Source: Acidobacteriota bacterium (lineage in GTDB: Bacteria > Acidobacteriota > Terriglobia > Terriglobales > Acidobacteriaceae). Taken from it: a stretch of DNA of 57,308 nucleotides. Of the stretch, positions 1 through 9,524 are shown in pieces; the first letter of the stretch is position 1; each line of letters starts with the position of its first letter. The position numbers were made by a program, and so were the translations under genes. A model generated the notes under the pieces. That model searched no databases. It was not told where the DNA came from and saw only the letters and a list, made by a program, of their open reading frames with translations. The DNA lies in contig JAJZVZ010000010.1 of assembly GCA_021846945.1 (NCBI GenBank), positions 1 through 57,308 on the forward strand, given 5' to 3'.

Positions 1-1473
1 CAATATTCCGATTGGTCGCAGATTCACTTTCCGACAAACTCCGCCGAAGGAGGGTGGCAGCCCGCGATCAGTCTCGCTTATCGCGAGTTCTTTTCCGATT
101 CGTTCCTGAATCATCTCCGCAGACAGGCAGATATCCTTCACGCGAAAACCGAAAACCAGTTTGTCTTCACCAACTGGCCTGCTCCGACGTGGTCCGTCGA
201 TGTCTTCAAGGCCGCGGAGTTTCTGGACGCCACGGCTTGGGACAATTACGTAAGCGCCCCCGGCATAAGTCGATTTCAGCGCCAGTATACTTCCGGCTTT
301 CTGAGTGACTTTTGCCGATGCGCCGGGCCGCACCAGCGATTCCTTTGTGCGGAACAGAATGCCTACGTTCCTCCTGATGCGCTGGCTGAAGGCCTGCGCT
401 TGCAGGCCTATATGGATCTGGCGCATGGTGGACACGGGCATCTTTATTTCGAGTGGCGCAGGCCGCTGGCGGGGAACGAGCAGCATCGGCCGTCTTTCAT
501 CAAAGGATTCGATGGCGCCCTCAATCCCGCAAAGGCTACACTGCACCGGATATGCAAGGAGCTTGCAGGCCTCGGTCCGCGCCTGGCCGCGGCAACTACG
601 CATTCGGAGATCGCGGTCCTCTACGATTTTACGAATGAATGGGCACAGGGTCTCGGCGGAGTTGGAGATTCAAATCCGCGTTACAACGGAGAGGCGCAGT
701 CTTACTATGCAGGCTTCAAGGCGCTTCATCGGAATATCGATATTGTCCCTTTATCAGCGGATTTTTCGCAGTACAAGCTGATTGTCGCTTCAAACCTGCG
801 CCTCATCGACGATGCAACAGTGCAACGTCTCCATGCGTTTGCAGCAGGCGGAGGAACGCTGATCCTCAACTACCGGGCTGCAACCGAGAACATGGACAAC
901 AGCATGAGACAGACGCTCGCCCCCGGCCCATTCAGTGACATTGCAGGTGTACACTCCGAGGCGATGCTCGATTTATTTGAATACAATTCCAGCCATGGGA
1001 ATCTTGATCAGGAGCTGCAAGACCAGATCGGGATCACGTTCCCTGGGAAAGATGTTACATTCAAGCCTCTTACGATCATTGAATCGCTCGTACTTCACGG
1101 TGCCGAGCCGCTTGCAACAGTTCGCGGAGGAGGGCCAATGGCTGGGCGGCCGGCAGTTACACGAAATCAATACCAAAAAGGTTGGGTCTTCTATGTCGGC
1201 TGCGATTCTGCGGATGATGACTTCTACAGATCCATTGCGCTGATAGCAGGCGCTACGAGCAAGCTTGAGCCACTGATCGCCGCGCCATATAGCGTTGAAG
1301 TTACCAGCCGGCAAGATAACGGAACGACTTACTACTTCCTTTTGAATCTTACTGAAGCCCAGCACGATAACATTCAATTGCCTCATCCGATGGAAGACCT
1401 TATGGCCGGACGAAGTGGCGTAACGTCAATCTCACTTGCTCCGCTGGGCGTATCGGTTCTCGCATCGAAGTAG
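1..1473 (+). CDS. GH42 beta-galactosidase, C-terminal part (5' partial)
   Basis: The frame is open from the first base to a TAG at 1471-1473, so the start and most of the TIM barrel lie outside the window. The visible 490 codons cover the last part of the catalytic barrel, then a flavodoxin-like trimerisation domain (about residues 200-400, starting near SEIAVLYDFTNEWA) and a small C-terminal beta domain. GH42 enzymes are retaining beta-galactosidases; Glu118 of the fragment, in LCAEQNAYV, sits where the family nucleophile Glu is expected (MEQQPG-like). The GH92 gene follows 85 bp downstream on the same strand, which suggests one glycan operon. The N-terminal acid/base Glu and any signal peptide cannot be seen. 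Family assignment is fairly sure; substrate is inferred. Confidence 0.82.
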   Translation, partial: QYSDWSQIHFPTNSAEGGWQPAISLAYREFFSDSFLNHLRRQADILHAKTENQFVFTNWPAPTWSVDVFKAAEFLDATAWDNYVSAPGISRFQRQYTSGFLSDFCRCAGPHQRFLCAEQNAYVPPDALAEGLRLQAYMDLAHGGHGHLYFEWRRPLAGNEQHRPSFIKGFDGALNPAKATLHRICKELAGLGPRLAAATTHSEIAVLYDFTNEWAQGLGGVGDSNPRYNGEAQSYYAGFKALHRNIDIVPLSADFSQYKLIVASNLRLIDDATVQRLHAFAAGGGTLILNYRAATENMDNSMRQTLAPGPFSDIAGVHSEAMLDLFEYNSSHGNLDQELQDQIGITFPGKDVTFKPLTIIESLVLHGAEPLATVRGGGPMAGRPAVTRNQYQKGWVFYVGCDSADDDFYRSIALIAGATSKLEPLIAAPYSVEVTSRQDNGTTYYFLLNLTEAQHDNIQLPHPMEDLMAGRSGVTSISLAPLGVSVLASK

Positions 1474-1558
1474 TATCCGCAATGAAGTTGGAGGCGGGAA
1501 GAGAAGAAGCGAGCAGGCACGGCTCGTTCGCAGTTCGCAGAAGCAGATAGAGGAAACA

Positions 1559-3868
1559 ATGACAAAGTATCTGAAGATGGTGCTCATCTCGGCTGCTCTT
1601 GGCGCAGCTGCTTACACGCTTTCAGCGCAGCCGCCAAAGGATCCAGTGGACTATGTTTCTCCCAATATCGGGGGCATCGGTCAATTGCTTACGGCGACCA
1701 TTCCGTATGTGCAGTGCCCTTACGGCATGGCTCGTATTGCGCCGGTGACAACCCCCGGAATTACCGACCGATATCTGGCCGATAAGATTTACGGGTTCTC
1801 TGCGGGCCCGGCAATGCTCATGGCCTCAGTGGGTCCAACCAGCACGCAGCCTGCGGATTATGCCTCAGATTTCGACCACGACTTCGAAGTTACCACGCCC
1901 TACTATTACGAAGCCGACTTGCAAACCTGGGAAATTCGGGCGGAACTAACAGCCACCTGTCAGGCGGCTTACTACCGATTTACATTCCCTGCCAGCAACC
2001 GGGCGCATCTTGTTCTTACTCTGAATGACGATGCAAAGCTTGCGGTTGCGGGAAATGGGTCCATCTCCGGCAGTCAAACAATCCCGACCCCGGGTAAGAC
2101 CGTCACGAATTCAGCTCAGGAGACGAGGGAATATTTCTACCTTGAATTCTCACGCCCCTTCTCCTCCTATAAGACATGGCGAAATAGCGATCTCGGCTCT
2201 GACGCTACGCGGGCCGGTGACCGCATCGGATTTGTCGCAGATTTTTCTACTCCGGCTCACGAGCAGATCGAAGCCCGGCTTGGCATGTCCTACATCAGCG
2301 TGGAGCAGGCGCGACGCAACCTGCAGCGCGAAATTCCCGGCTGGGCATTTGAGCAGGTAAAATCCGCAAATCGCACTCGCTGGAACCAGGCTCTCTCCGG
2401 TATTTCCGTCACTGGCGGTACCGATCGGCAAAAAACCATCTTCTATACGGCGCTCTACCGTTCCCTTGGCCGTATGACTGACATCACGGAGGATGGCAGG
2501 TACTATAGCGGATACGATCGCACGGTTCATAACGCCGCTGGGCACGATTTTTATGTGGATGACGGCCTTTGGGACACTTTCCGCTCGCTTCATCCTCTGC
2601 AACTTCTTCTCGATCCCGGGCAGCAGCAGGACATGATTCGCTCCTACATTCGCATGTATGAGCAGAGCGGCTGGATGCCATCTTTTCCCTCCGTCGCAGG
2701 AGAGCGGGCAGTCATGATTGGCCATCACGCAGACGAGTTGATCCTCGACACTTATGCAAAGGGCTACCGTGATTTCGATGTAGAAAAAGCATATGCCGGG
2801 ATGCGCAAGAACGCCACTGAGGTGACCATGCTTCCCTGGAGCAGAGCGCCGCTGACAAGCCTGGATCATATTTACTTCGAGAAAGGCTTCTTTCCTGCGC
2901 TGGCCCTCGGCGAAAAGGAGACAGTAGAGCAGGTTACAGGTGAACGCCGTCAGGCCGTTTCGGTAACTCTCGAAAACAGCTACGACGACTGGTGTGTTTC
3001 GCAATTGGCAGCGGCATTGGGCAAACAACAGGACGCAAGCTATTTCAGGAAGCTGGCCTATAACTACAGGAATGTCTATAATCCGGCAATTGGTTTTATG
3101 GCCCCCAAAAGTGCTGATGGAAAATGGGTCGCTGATTTCAATACGAAGTTAGGCGGCGGACAGGGTGGCCGGGATTACTTTACCGAAGTCAACACATGGA
3201 TTTATACATTCAGTGTCCAGCATGATATCGCTGGACTGATTCACCTGATGGGCGGCCGTGATGCGTTTAATGCAAAGCTCGACCGCCTATTCGTTGAGCA
3301 ATATGGCACCCCGAAGTATCACTTCCTTGGCCAGTTTCCCGATGCGACGGGCCTGGTCGGAATGTATGCGCAGGGGAATGAGCCCAGCTTTCATATCCCA
3401 TACCTCTATGACTTTTCCGGACAGCCGTGGAAGGCGCAGCGGCGCGTACGCCAACTGATGGACGTATGGTACGGAGATGGGCCGCTGGGAATTCCGGGTG
3501 ACGACGACGGTGGCGAAACGTCATCGTGGTATGTCCTGAGCGCGATAGGGTTCTATCCGGTTTGTCCGGGCAGTCCGGTCTATGAAATCGGCAGCCCGAT
3601 TTTCGCACAGAGCAGAATTCGTCTCGGGAACGGCAAGATATTTACCGTAATTGCACATAACGTGTCGGCACGTAATAAATATATTCAGTCAGCGCAGCTC
3701 AACGGAGAGCCGCTCGCTAAGCCATGGTTTCCGCATTCCAGTATTGCGCATGGCGGCACGCTGATCCTGCAGATGGGAGATAAGCCAAATATGAAGTGGG
3801 GCAGCGCGCCGCAGGATGCTCCCCCTTCGATGAGCGATGGAGACAACACGGCAAGGGGGATAGAATAG
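1559..3868 (+). CDS. GH92 family exo-alpha-mannosidase, secreted
   Basis: A 769-residue protein, the usual length for GH92, a calcium-dependent inverting alpha-mannosidase family. The ATG at 1559 follows an AGAGGAAA ribosome site and opens a Sec signal peptide (hydrophobic stretch MVLISAALGAAAYTLSA) before the mature PKDPVDYVSPNIGG. Family landmarks are GNEPSFHIPYLY (Glu608, His612) and GDDDGGETSSWYVLSAIGFYP (Asp648-650, Glu653), matching the GNEP..H..YLY and DD.G..S.WY blocks that build the active site and metal site. Linkage specificity cannot be read. It lies 85 bp downstream of the GH42 gene and probably shares its transcript. An in-frame upstream start at 1436 would overlap GH42 and lose the signal peptide, so it was not chosen. 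Confidence 0.93.
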   Translation: MTKYLKMVLISAALGAAAYTLSAQPPKDPVDYVSPNIGGIGQLLTATIPYVQCPYGMARIAPVTTPGITDRYLADKIYGFSAGPAMLMASVGPTSTQPADYASDFDHDFEVTTPYYYEADLQTWEIRAELTATCQAAYYRFTFPASNRAHLVLTLNDDAKLAVAGNGSISGSQTIPTPGKTVTNSAQETREYFYLEFSRPFSSYKTWRNSDLGSDATRAGDRIGFVADFSTPAHEQIEARLGMSYISVEQARRNLQREIPGWAFEQVKSANRTRWNQALSGISVTGGTDRQKTIFYTALYRSLGRMTDITEDGRYYSGYDRTVHNAAGHDFYVDDGLWDTFRSLHPLQLLLDPGQQQDMIRSYIRMYEQSGWMPSFPSVAGERAVMIGHHADELILDTYAKGYRDFDVEKAYAGMRKNATEVTMLPWSRAPLTSLDHIYFEKGFFPALALGEKETVEQVTGERRQAVSVTLENSYDDWCVSQLAAALGKQQDASYFRKLAYNYRNVYNPAIGFMAPKSADGKWVADFNTKLGGGQGGRDYFTEVNTWIYTFSVQHDIAGLIHLMGGRDAFNAKLDRLFVEQYGTPKYHFLGQFPDATGLVGMYAQGNEPSFHIPYLYDFSGQPWKAQRRVRQLMDVWYGDGPLGIPGDDDGGETSSWYVLSAIGFYPVCPGSPVYEIGSPIFAQSRIRLGNGKIFTVIAHNVSARNKYIQSAQLNGEPLAKPWFPHSSIAHGGTLILQMGDKPNMKWGSAPQDAPPSMSDGDNTARGIE

Positions 3869-4385
3869 CGGATCTCTGAGCTTATAGTTTTGTTGCTGGC
3901 TGCTATGTGCCGTAATCGTTGTCGGCGGTCCTTCCGATGCCCCTGTTCACGAGAGGGTACAGATTCTCCGCGCTCGGCCAAAGCGGCCACTTAGGGTCAC
4001 GTGAGAAACCAGCTACTCGAAACGCATAGATGGTGTGAGCAAGAGAGCGATTTGCCTGCATTAGTCATCATGGGTGAATTCGTGGGTGGAACGATTGACC
4101 TGTTCGCGCGCTGGTTTCGAATGAGGCCGACTTAAGCACACTTCCCCCATTGAGAGTTGATATGGCCTTGCCGGTTCTCATGTCTAGCGCGCATCTTCCG
4201 GTAATCGCCACGAGGAATTAAGTCGCAGGTCTGACGGCTCGGAAGCGGTCAATGCGCTTTGAGGCGGGAGCGAAGACTGAATTGGCACCATGGCGCGGCT
4301 TGATAAGCTTTCTGCAACTGGGTAATCGGCGGCGCGGTCGCGCGATCGCATGTTCTAAAATGTTCGTGCAGCCAAAGAGAATAGC
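3869..4385. other. 517-bp intergenic region
   Basis: No convincing gene. Just upstream of the LacI-family start there is a direct repeat of ATGTTC (4350-4355 and 4360-4365) around a -10-like TAAAAT (4356-4361), but no matching -35 box at normal spacing. The rest shows no hairpin followed by a T tract and no protein-like frame. Confidence 0.3.
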
Positions 4386-5465
4386 GTGAAAAGCCAAGGA
4401 AACCCGGGCCGCGCCGGGATCAAGGAAATCGCAAAGTCACTGGGAATATCAATTGGCACAGTTGACCGTGCGCTGCACAACCGGCCCGGCATCAGCCCAA
4501 CCACTCGCGCCCAGGTTCTGAAGATGGCGGAGAGGCTCAACTACAGGCCGAATGCCGTCGCCAGGAGCCTCAAGCTCAATCGCCATCTGCGTATCGCAGT
4601 TCGCCTTCCGCGCGAGATTGCCGCATTCTTCGATCCGTTGCGCGACGGCATCCGAACGGCTGCGGAAAGTATGGTGGGAGTCAACATCGACCTGGATTTC
4701 CGCGCCTATCCTCATATCGGCAAAGGTGACGTAAAACTGCTGGACGCCGATATGGGCCGGCACTATGACGGGTTGATCCTGACACCCGGAGATCCGGCAA
4801 AGTTCGATCCCCTCATCCGGAATTTTGTTGCGCACGGCACCCCGGTGGTGTGCGTCGCTAGCGATGCGCCGCGAAGCGGCCGGATTGCTGCGGTTACAGT
4901 CGATGCCGCCATCAGTGGAAGTATCGCGGCCGAGTTGTTCGCGCGCACCTTGCCTAAACCGGGATGTGTCGCCATCATCACGGGAGATCTGAGCACCAAG
5001 GACCACTCGGACAAACTGAAGGGATTCGCAGCGACTCTGGCGATGATTGCACCGCACCTGTCGCTCCTTCCGGCAGTTGAGACGCACGACATTCCGCAGG
5101 ACGCGCGGCGTAAAACCCTGGCGCTGCTGGAGCGTAAGCCGCGCCCCGCGGCCATTTACATCAGCACCGCCAACAGTCTTCCGGTTCTTCGCGCTCTGGA
5201 TGAACAAGGCGCAATCGACCATATGCTTGTGATCGCCACCGATCTTTTTCCCGCACTCGTTCCATTTCTGGAGTCGGGCAAAGTTCTTGCGGCCCTCTAT
5301 CAGCGGCCTTCAGCGCAGGGCAGGGCCGCGGTCGAGGCTTTGGTCCGATATGCGCTGGAGGGAGTGACGCCGAAGCCAGTCACGCGCTTTGCGCCCCATA
5401 TCGTTTTGCGCAGCAACCTGCCGCTGTTTCTCGACCGTGTTCCCGGCGCTGAAGTACTCGGCTGA
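4386..5465 (+). CDS. LacI-family transcriptional regulator
   Basis: A 359-residue protein with GTG start. Residues 11-31 (GIKEIAKSLGISIGTVDRAL) form the LacI-type helix-turn-helix, followed by the hinge-helix region (TRAQVLKMAERLNYRPNAVARSL). Residues from about 67 on form a periplasmic-binding-protein-like sugar sensor (DUF4092/Peripla_BP style core with LILTPGDP and AAVTVDAAISG). Such proteins are usually cytoplasmic repressors released by a sugar ligand. It lies between the GH92 gene and the DUF5107-TPR gene, all on the plus strand; the likely targets are these neighbours. A palindrome ACGTTAACGT in the promoter region downstream (5619-5628) is a candidate operator. Family certain, ligand unknown. 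Confidence 0.93.
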   Translation: MKSQGNPGRAGIKEIAKSLGISIGTVDRALHNRPGISPTTRAQVLKMAERLNYRPNAVARSLKLNRHLRIAVRLPREIAAFFDPLRDGIRTAAESMVGVNIDLDFRAYPHIGKGDVKLLDADMGRHYDGLILTPGDPAKFDPLIRNFVAHGTPVVCVASDAPRSGRIAAVTVDAAISGSIAAELFARTLPKPGCVAIITGDLSTKDHSDKLKGFAATLAMIAPHLSLLPAVETHDIPQDARRKTLALLERKPRPAAIYISTANSLPVLRALDEQGAIDHMLVIATDLFPALVPFLESGKVLAALYQRPSAQGRAAVEALVRYALEGVTPKPVTRFAPHIVLRSNLPLFLDRVPGAEVLG

Positions 5466-5594
5466 GCTTGAGACCGGCGAGAACAGCTTGCTCCCACGCC
5501 TGCGGTGCAGCCGTTCCCTTGAAGTGAATTTAGGAGGTTTATCATCTTCGCGCTCCATGGCGAAGGCATTCACCGATTTCATGCAATACTTATG

Positions 5595-5628
5595 TTGACA
5601 CAGTTTCATCGTGCGTGTACGTTAACGT
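5595..5628 (+). promoter_or_regulatory. Candidate promoter with palindromic operator ahead of DUF5107 gene
   Basis: A perfect -35 hexamer TTGACA (5595-5600) is followed after 17 bp by a weak -10, TACGTT (5618-5623). The 10-bp palindrome ACGTTAACGT (5619-5628) covers that -10. Its AACGTT core is the type of centre seen in LacI-family operators, and a LacI-family gene ends 129 bp upstream. The link to that regulator is inference. Confidence 0.35.
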
Positions 5629-5721
5629 TGGACAGTTTCCGTGTCGTTTGCGGCGTTCCCAACAGGCCGAATGTAGCGCCATCACGGATGCTGGCCGACT
5701 TCTCTATTGGGTGAGCCTCTC

Positions 5722-8700
5722 GTGAGTAATCCTGCTACGCACCAGGCGGTAAGCTGCTTCGAACAGCAGATCGTAGTTCCTACCTATCCGGTTCAGGATG
5801 CCGACCCGAACCCCATGTTCTTCGAGAATCGTGTCTATCAGGGCAGCAGTGGAAAGGTCTATCCGAATCCCTTCACGGATCGCGTGGCTCTTGAGAAAGT
5901 TGAAAAGACTTATCGCGCCATTGTGCTGGAGAACGAATATGTCCAGTTGATGATTCTGCCCGAAATCGGCGGACGAATCCATTGCGGCCTCGACAAAACC
6001 AACGGCTACGACTTCTTCTACCGCCAGCATGTCATCAAGCCGGCGCTGGTCGGACTGCTCGGTCCGTGGATCTCCGGGGGCGTTGAATTCAACTGGCCGC
6101 AGCATCACCGCCCCTCAACGTATATGCCGGTTCACGCACAGACGGAAAAGAGCGCCGACGGCAGCTGCACGGTGTGGCTCAGCGAACACGATCCCATGCT
6201 GCGCATGAAGGGAATGGCAGGTATTCGCCTGATGCCCGGGAAAGCCCTTATCGAACTGCGGGTTCGCCTGTTTAACCGCACGCCCCTGCCGCAGACGTTC
6301 CACTGGTGGAGCAATGTTGCCGTGCGTGTGCACGAACAGTACCAGGCCTTCTTCCCGCCCGACGTTACTTTCGTCGCCGACCACGCCAAGCGGGCGATCA
6401 CTTCTTATCCCATCGCACGCGGCACTTATTACGGAGTGGATTACGCTCCGGGTACAGATATTTCCTGGTACAAGAACATTCCGGTTCCCACTTCGTACAT
6501 GGTTACCGAGTCAAAATATGACTATTTTGGTGGGTATGATCACGCGCGCGAGGCGGGGCTGGTTCACACTTCAAACCACCATGTGGCTCCCGGCAAAAAG
6601 CTCTGGACGTGGGGCAACGCGGAGTTCGGCTATGCGTGGGACCGAAATCTGACGGACGAAGATGGCCCTTACGTCGAGCTGATGGCCGGCGCCTACACGG
6701 ACAATCAGCCGGACTTCTCATGGCTGCAACCGCACGAAACCAAGATATTCAGCCAATACTGGTACCCGATTCAGAAGATCGGGCCGGCGAAGAACGCCAA
6801 CACCGAAGCCGCGGTGAATCTCAAATGCGAGGCAGAGAAGGTGCGCGTTGGTGTCTGTGTTACTTCGCCGCGTAGCGTGCGCGTGCTGCTGACACGCAAT
6901 CGCGAACCGCTGCTCGACCGCAGATGCGAGCTGGCGCCGGGTGAACCATTCACTGAGCAGCTCGATGTATCCGGCGCGACACCGGAAGAGCTTTGCCTGA
7001 CCGTCCTCGACGATGCGGGTGAGGAAATGATCGCGTACCAGCCGGAAAAGGCCGTGGAGCGGCCGTTGCCGTATCCAGCTACGGAGCCTTTGCCGCCGGC
7101 GCAGCTCGCCAGTACCGACGAACTTTATCTGACTGGGCTGCATCTGGAGCAATATCGCCACGCCACGCGATCCCCTGAGAACTACTGGCTTGAGGGCCTC
7201 AGGCGCGACCCCGGCGACGCACGGCTCAATAACTCCATGGGATTGCTCTATCTTCGTCGAGGGCAATTTGAGGAAGCGGAAAAGCACTTTGCAACCGCCA
7301 TTCAGCGACTCACCCTCAGAAATCCCAACCCCCATGACGGCGAGCCTTTTTACAACCTGGGATTGGCACGCTTCTACCAGGGAAAGATCGCCGCAGCGTA
7401 TGAAGCCTTTCACAAGTGCGTATGGAATTATGCCTGGCAAAGCTGCGGATATTATGCGCTGGCTTCGATAAGCGCAGCACGCGGCGATTTCGCAGGCGCG
7501 TTGGAGCAGGTTGAGCGGAGCCTGAGCACGAATGTCGAGAATCTCAAGGCGCGTGCGCTGAAAGCTTCGCTGCTGCGCAGGCTGGGCCGGAACGACGAGG
7601 CGCAGGATGCGATCTCAGTCACCTTGTCGCTCGACCGGCTCGATTTCCGCACCATGGCGGAACAGTTTCTCCTGATGCGCAACGCTGAGGACCTGCGCCA
7701 CTTCGTCTCGGCGCTCGAAGGCGACGTCCAATCGCTGCTCGATGTCGTCTACGACCTTGCGTGGAGCGGTCTTGGCGACGAGGCGGCCGATCTGCTGCAG
7801 GCCTGCATCCGCGAGGCGCGCTGGGACCAGCCGATGCTCTGGTACACGCTCTCCTGGCTCTGCTCCATGATCGAGCACCAGCAGGAATCAAACGAGTATG
7901 CGGCGCGTGCCGAGGCCGCTTCGCCGCGTTATTGCTTTCCGGCGCGGCTTGAAGAGATGATCGTGCTGGAGGCGGCGATCGCGCGAAATCCCGCGGCCGC
8001 CAAAGCGCACTACTATCTCGGAAATCTCTACTACGACAAGCGCCGGTATGAAGATGCCATTCGCTGCTGGCGCAAGTCGATCGAGTTAGACGCGGGGTTC
8101 TCCATACCCTGGCGCAACCTCGGCATCGCAGAGTTCAACTTTTTCCACGATGCGAAAGCCGCCGATCGCATGTACGAGCGCGCGTTTGCAGCCAATCCGG
8201 CCGATGCGCGTCTGCTGTACGAATGGGACCAGTTGAAGAAGAGAGCCGGCCTGGCGACTCCAGAAGAGCGCCTGCGTTTCCTCGAAGAGCACGGCGCGCT
8301 TGTTGCACAACGCGACGATCTTACAGTGGAGCATACAACTCTCCTGAACCAAACCCGGCAATGGCAAATAGCGCTGGAGAGCCTGGACCGGCGCCGCTTC
8401 AGCCCCTGGGAAGGCGGGGAGGGCATGGTGTCAGCGCAATATGTGAATGCGCATCGCGCGCTGGGCAAAGCGGCGCTGGAGGCCGGCGAAGGCGCCGAAG
8501 CATTGCGCCACTTTGAGGCGGCGCGGCATTATCCGGAAAATCTGGGCGAGGGCAAACACCTGCTGACGCTGGAGCGCGATCTGGATTATTTATCCGGCAT
8601 GGCCGCGCGGCAACTCGGAGATTCGAGTTCAGCCCACGGCTTTTGGACTGCTGCCGCAGCTCCGCTGCCTGAGGTGGGGATGCACTCTTACTATCAGGCG

Positions 8701-9021
8701 CTCGCCTTGCGCGCGTTGGGCGATGAGCAGCGCGCCGTTGCGGTCCTGGCACAGATGGCGGAAGTTTCTGCCGAAAGAATGATGCGTGAACCCAAGGTGG
8801 ATTACTTCGCCACATCGCTGCCGGCCATGCTTCTCTTTCACGAGGACCTGAGCAAGCGCAACCGCGTCGAGGCATTGCTGCTGAATGCTCTGGCCAGCGA
8901 AGGCCTCGGTGATCGCGCGAAGGCCGTAACACTTCTGCGCGACGCGCTCACTGAAGATCCGAACCACCTGTTCGCAGCGGAGATGCTACGACAGCTTGAA
9001 GAGCCAAGATCCACCGTCTGA
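5722..9021 (+). CDS. DUF5107 domain protein with TPR array
   Basis: About 1100 residues without signal peptide, so probably cytoplasmic. The N-terminal 300 or so residues (QQIVVPTYPVQDADPNPMFF, ILPEIGGRIHCG, GVEFNWPQHHRPSTYMP, TFHWWSNVAVRV) match DUF5107, a beta-sandwich related to the galactose mutarotase and glycosidase fold. From about residue 480 to the end it consists of tetratricopeptide repeats (NSMGLLYLRRGQFEEAEKHF, AHYYLGNLYYDKRRYEDAI). The GTG at 5722 has GGTGAG seven bases ahead; a TTG at 5707 in the same frame is the alternative. The conserved His/Asn/Trp cluster of the DUF5107 part suggests carbohydrate binding or catalysis, but no reaction is established to my knowledge. It follows a LacI regulator and glycosidase genes. 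Confidence 0.85.
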   Translation: MSNPATHQAVSCFEQQIVVPTYPVQDADPNPMFFENRVYQGSSGKVYPNPFTDRVALEKVEKTYRAIVLENEYVQLMILPEIGGRIHCGLDKTNGYDFFYRQHVIKPALVGLLGPWISGGVEFNWPQHHRPSTYMPVHAQTEKSADGSCTVWLSEHDPMLRMKGMAGIRLMPGKALIELRVRLFNRTPLPQTFHWWSNVAVRVHEQYQAFFPPDVTFVADHAKRAITSYPIARGTYYGVDYAPGTDISWYKNIPVPTSYMVTESKYDYFGGYDHAREAGLVHTSNHHVAPGKKLWTWGNAEFGYAWDRNLTDEDGPYVELMAGAYTDNQPDFSWLQPHETKIFSQYWYPIQKIGPAKNANTEAAVNLKCEAEKVRVGVCVTSPRSVRVLLTRNREPLLDRRCELAPGEPFTEQLDVSGATPEELCLTVLDDAGEEMIAYQPEKAVERPLPYPATEPLPPAQLASTDELYLTGLHLEQYRHATRSPENYWLEGLRRDPGDARLNNSMGLLYLRRGQFEEAEKHFATAIQRLTLRNPNPHDGEPFYNLGLARFYQGKIAAAYEAFHKCVWNYAWQSCGYYALASISAARGDFAGALEQVERSLSTNVENLKARALKASLLRRLGRNDEAQDAISVTLSLDRLDFRTMAEQFLLMRNAEDLRHFVSALEGDVQSLLDVVYDLAWSGLGDEAADLLQACIREARWDQPMLWYTLSWLCSMIEHQQESNEYAARAEAASPRYCFPARLEEMIVLEAAIARNPAAAKAHYYLGNLYYDKRRYEDAIRCWRKSIELDAGFSIPWRNLGIAEFNFFHDAKAADRMYERAFAANPADARLLYEWDQLKKRAGLATPEERLRFLEEHGALVAQRDDLTVEHTTLLNQTRQWQIALESLDRRRFSPWEGGEGMVSAQYVNAHRALGKAALEAGEGAEALRHFEAARHYPENLGEGKHLLTLERDLDYLSGMAARQLGDSSSAHGFWTAAAAPLPEVGMHSYYQALALRALGDEQRAVAVLAQMAEVSAERMMREPKVDYFATSLPAMLLFHEDLSKRNRVEALLLNALASEGLGDRAKAVTLLRDALTEDPNHLFAAEMLRQLEEPRSTV

Positions 9022-9242
9022 GAGTGAGACGGGAGGGGATGATGCGCCCAGGTGAGCAGTTGTTCCCTGCATCGGGGCAAGCCGTTGCAGCTACGGCATC
9101 ATCTCGCAGCGCTTCTTCAGGATTCCGCTCTTTCGCATTTGCGCTATGGCTGAGGGATTCGCCGTGTTCTCTCAGCAGCAATTTCCAGCCACCGGAAGAA
9201 TCCACGGGATACACGGTTCGAGCTTGCCCTCGTCTGGCCGCC

Positions 9243-9524
9243 CTAAGCCTTTTGCGAAAGTCCTGCCTGCTCCGCTCCCGGCGTTCCCGCCTTGCGCCGT
9301 AGAATCCGTTTGCCACAAACGGCGATGCCGCGCAGCAAGGCCAGAAGCACGAAAAGTGCGGCCGCGACAGCGAGCGTGATGTGAAAGGTAGTGAACAGCT
9401 CCGTCCAATGTGTTTTGAAGTGGACGATGGAGTAGACGTTGACGGCAAGAGCCACAAGGATGCAGACGAAAAAGATCTGCAATTCGCGGCGGATGTGTTG
9501 CTGCGAGATGACAATATCTCTCAT
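9243..9524 (-). CDS. Two-helix membrane protein coupled to Gfo/Idh/MocA gene
   Basis: A 93-residue protein whose ATG (9524-9522) overlaps the TGA of the upstream oxidoreductase (9523-9521) in an ATGA junction, a classic sign of translational coupling. It has two membrane helices, about residues 17-34 and 48-68, and a basic C-terminal tail (GKRILRRKAG). Histidines at 10, 35, 39 and 48 cluster at the helix ends around HFKTHWTELFTTFH. I do not recognise the family. The His placement would fit a heme b or quinone-contacting module, or simply a membrane anchor for the exported oxidoreductase; both ideas are inference. Third gene of the ApbE operon. Confidence 0.75.
   Translation of the reverse strand: MRDIVISQQHIRRELQIFFVCILVALAVNVYSIVHFKTHWTELFTTFHITLAVAAALFVLLALLRGIAVCGKRILRRKAGTPGAEQAGLSQKA

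Noticed and set aside
1436-1558. Upstream extension of the GH92 gene into the GH42 gene
   Set aside because: The ATG at 1559 has a ribosome site and opens a signal peptide; the extension is Arg/Ser-rich and without homology features.
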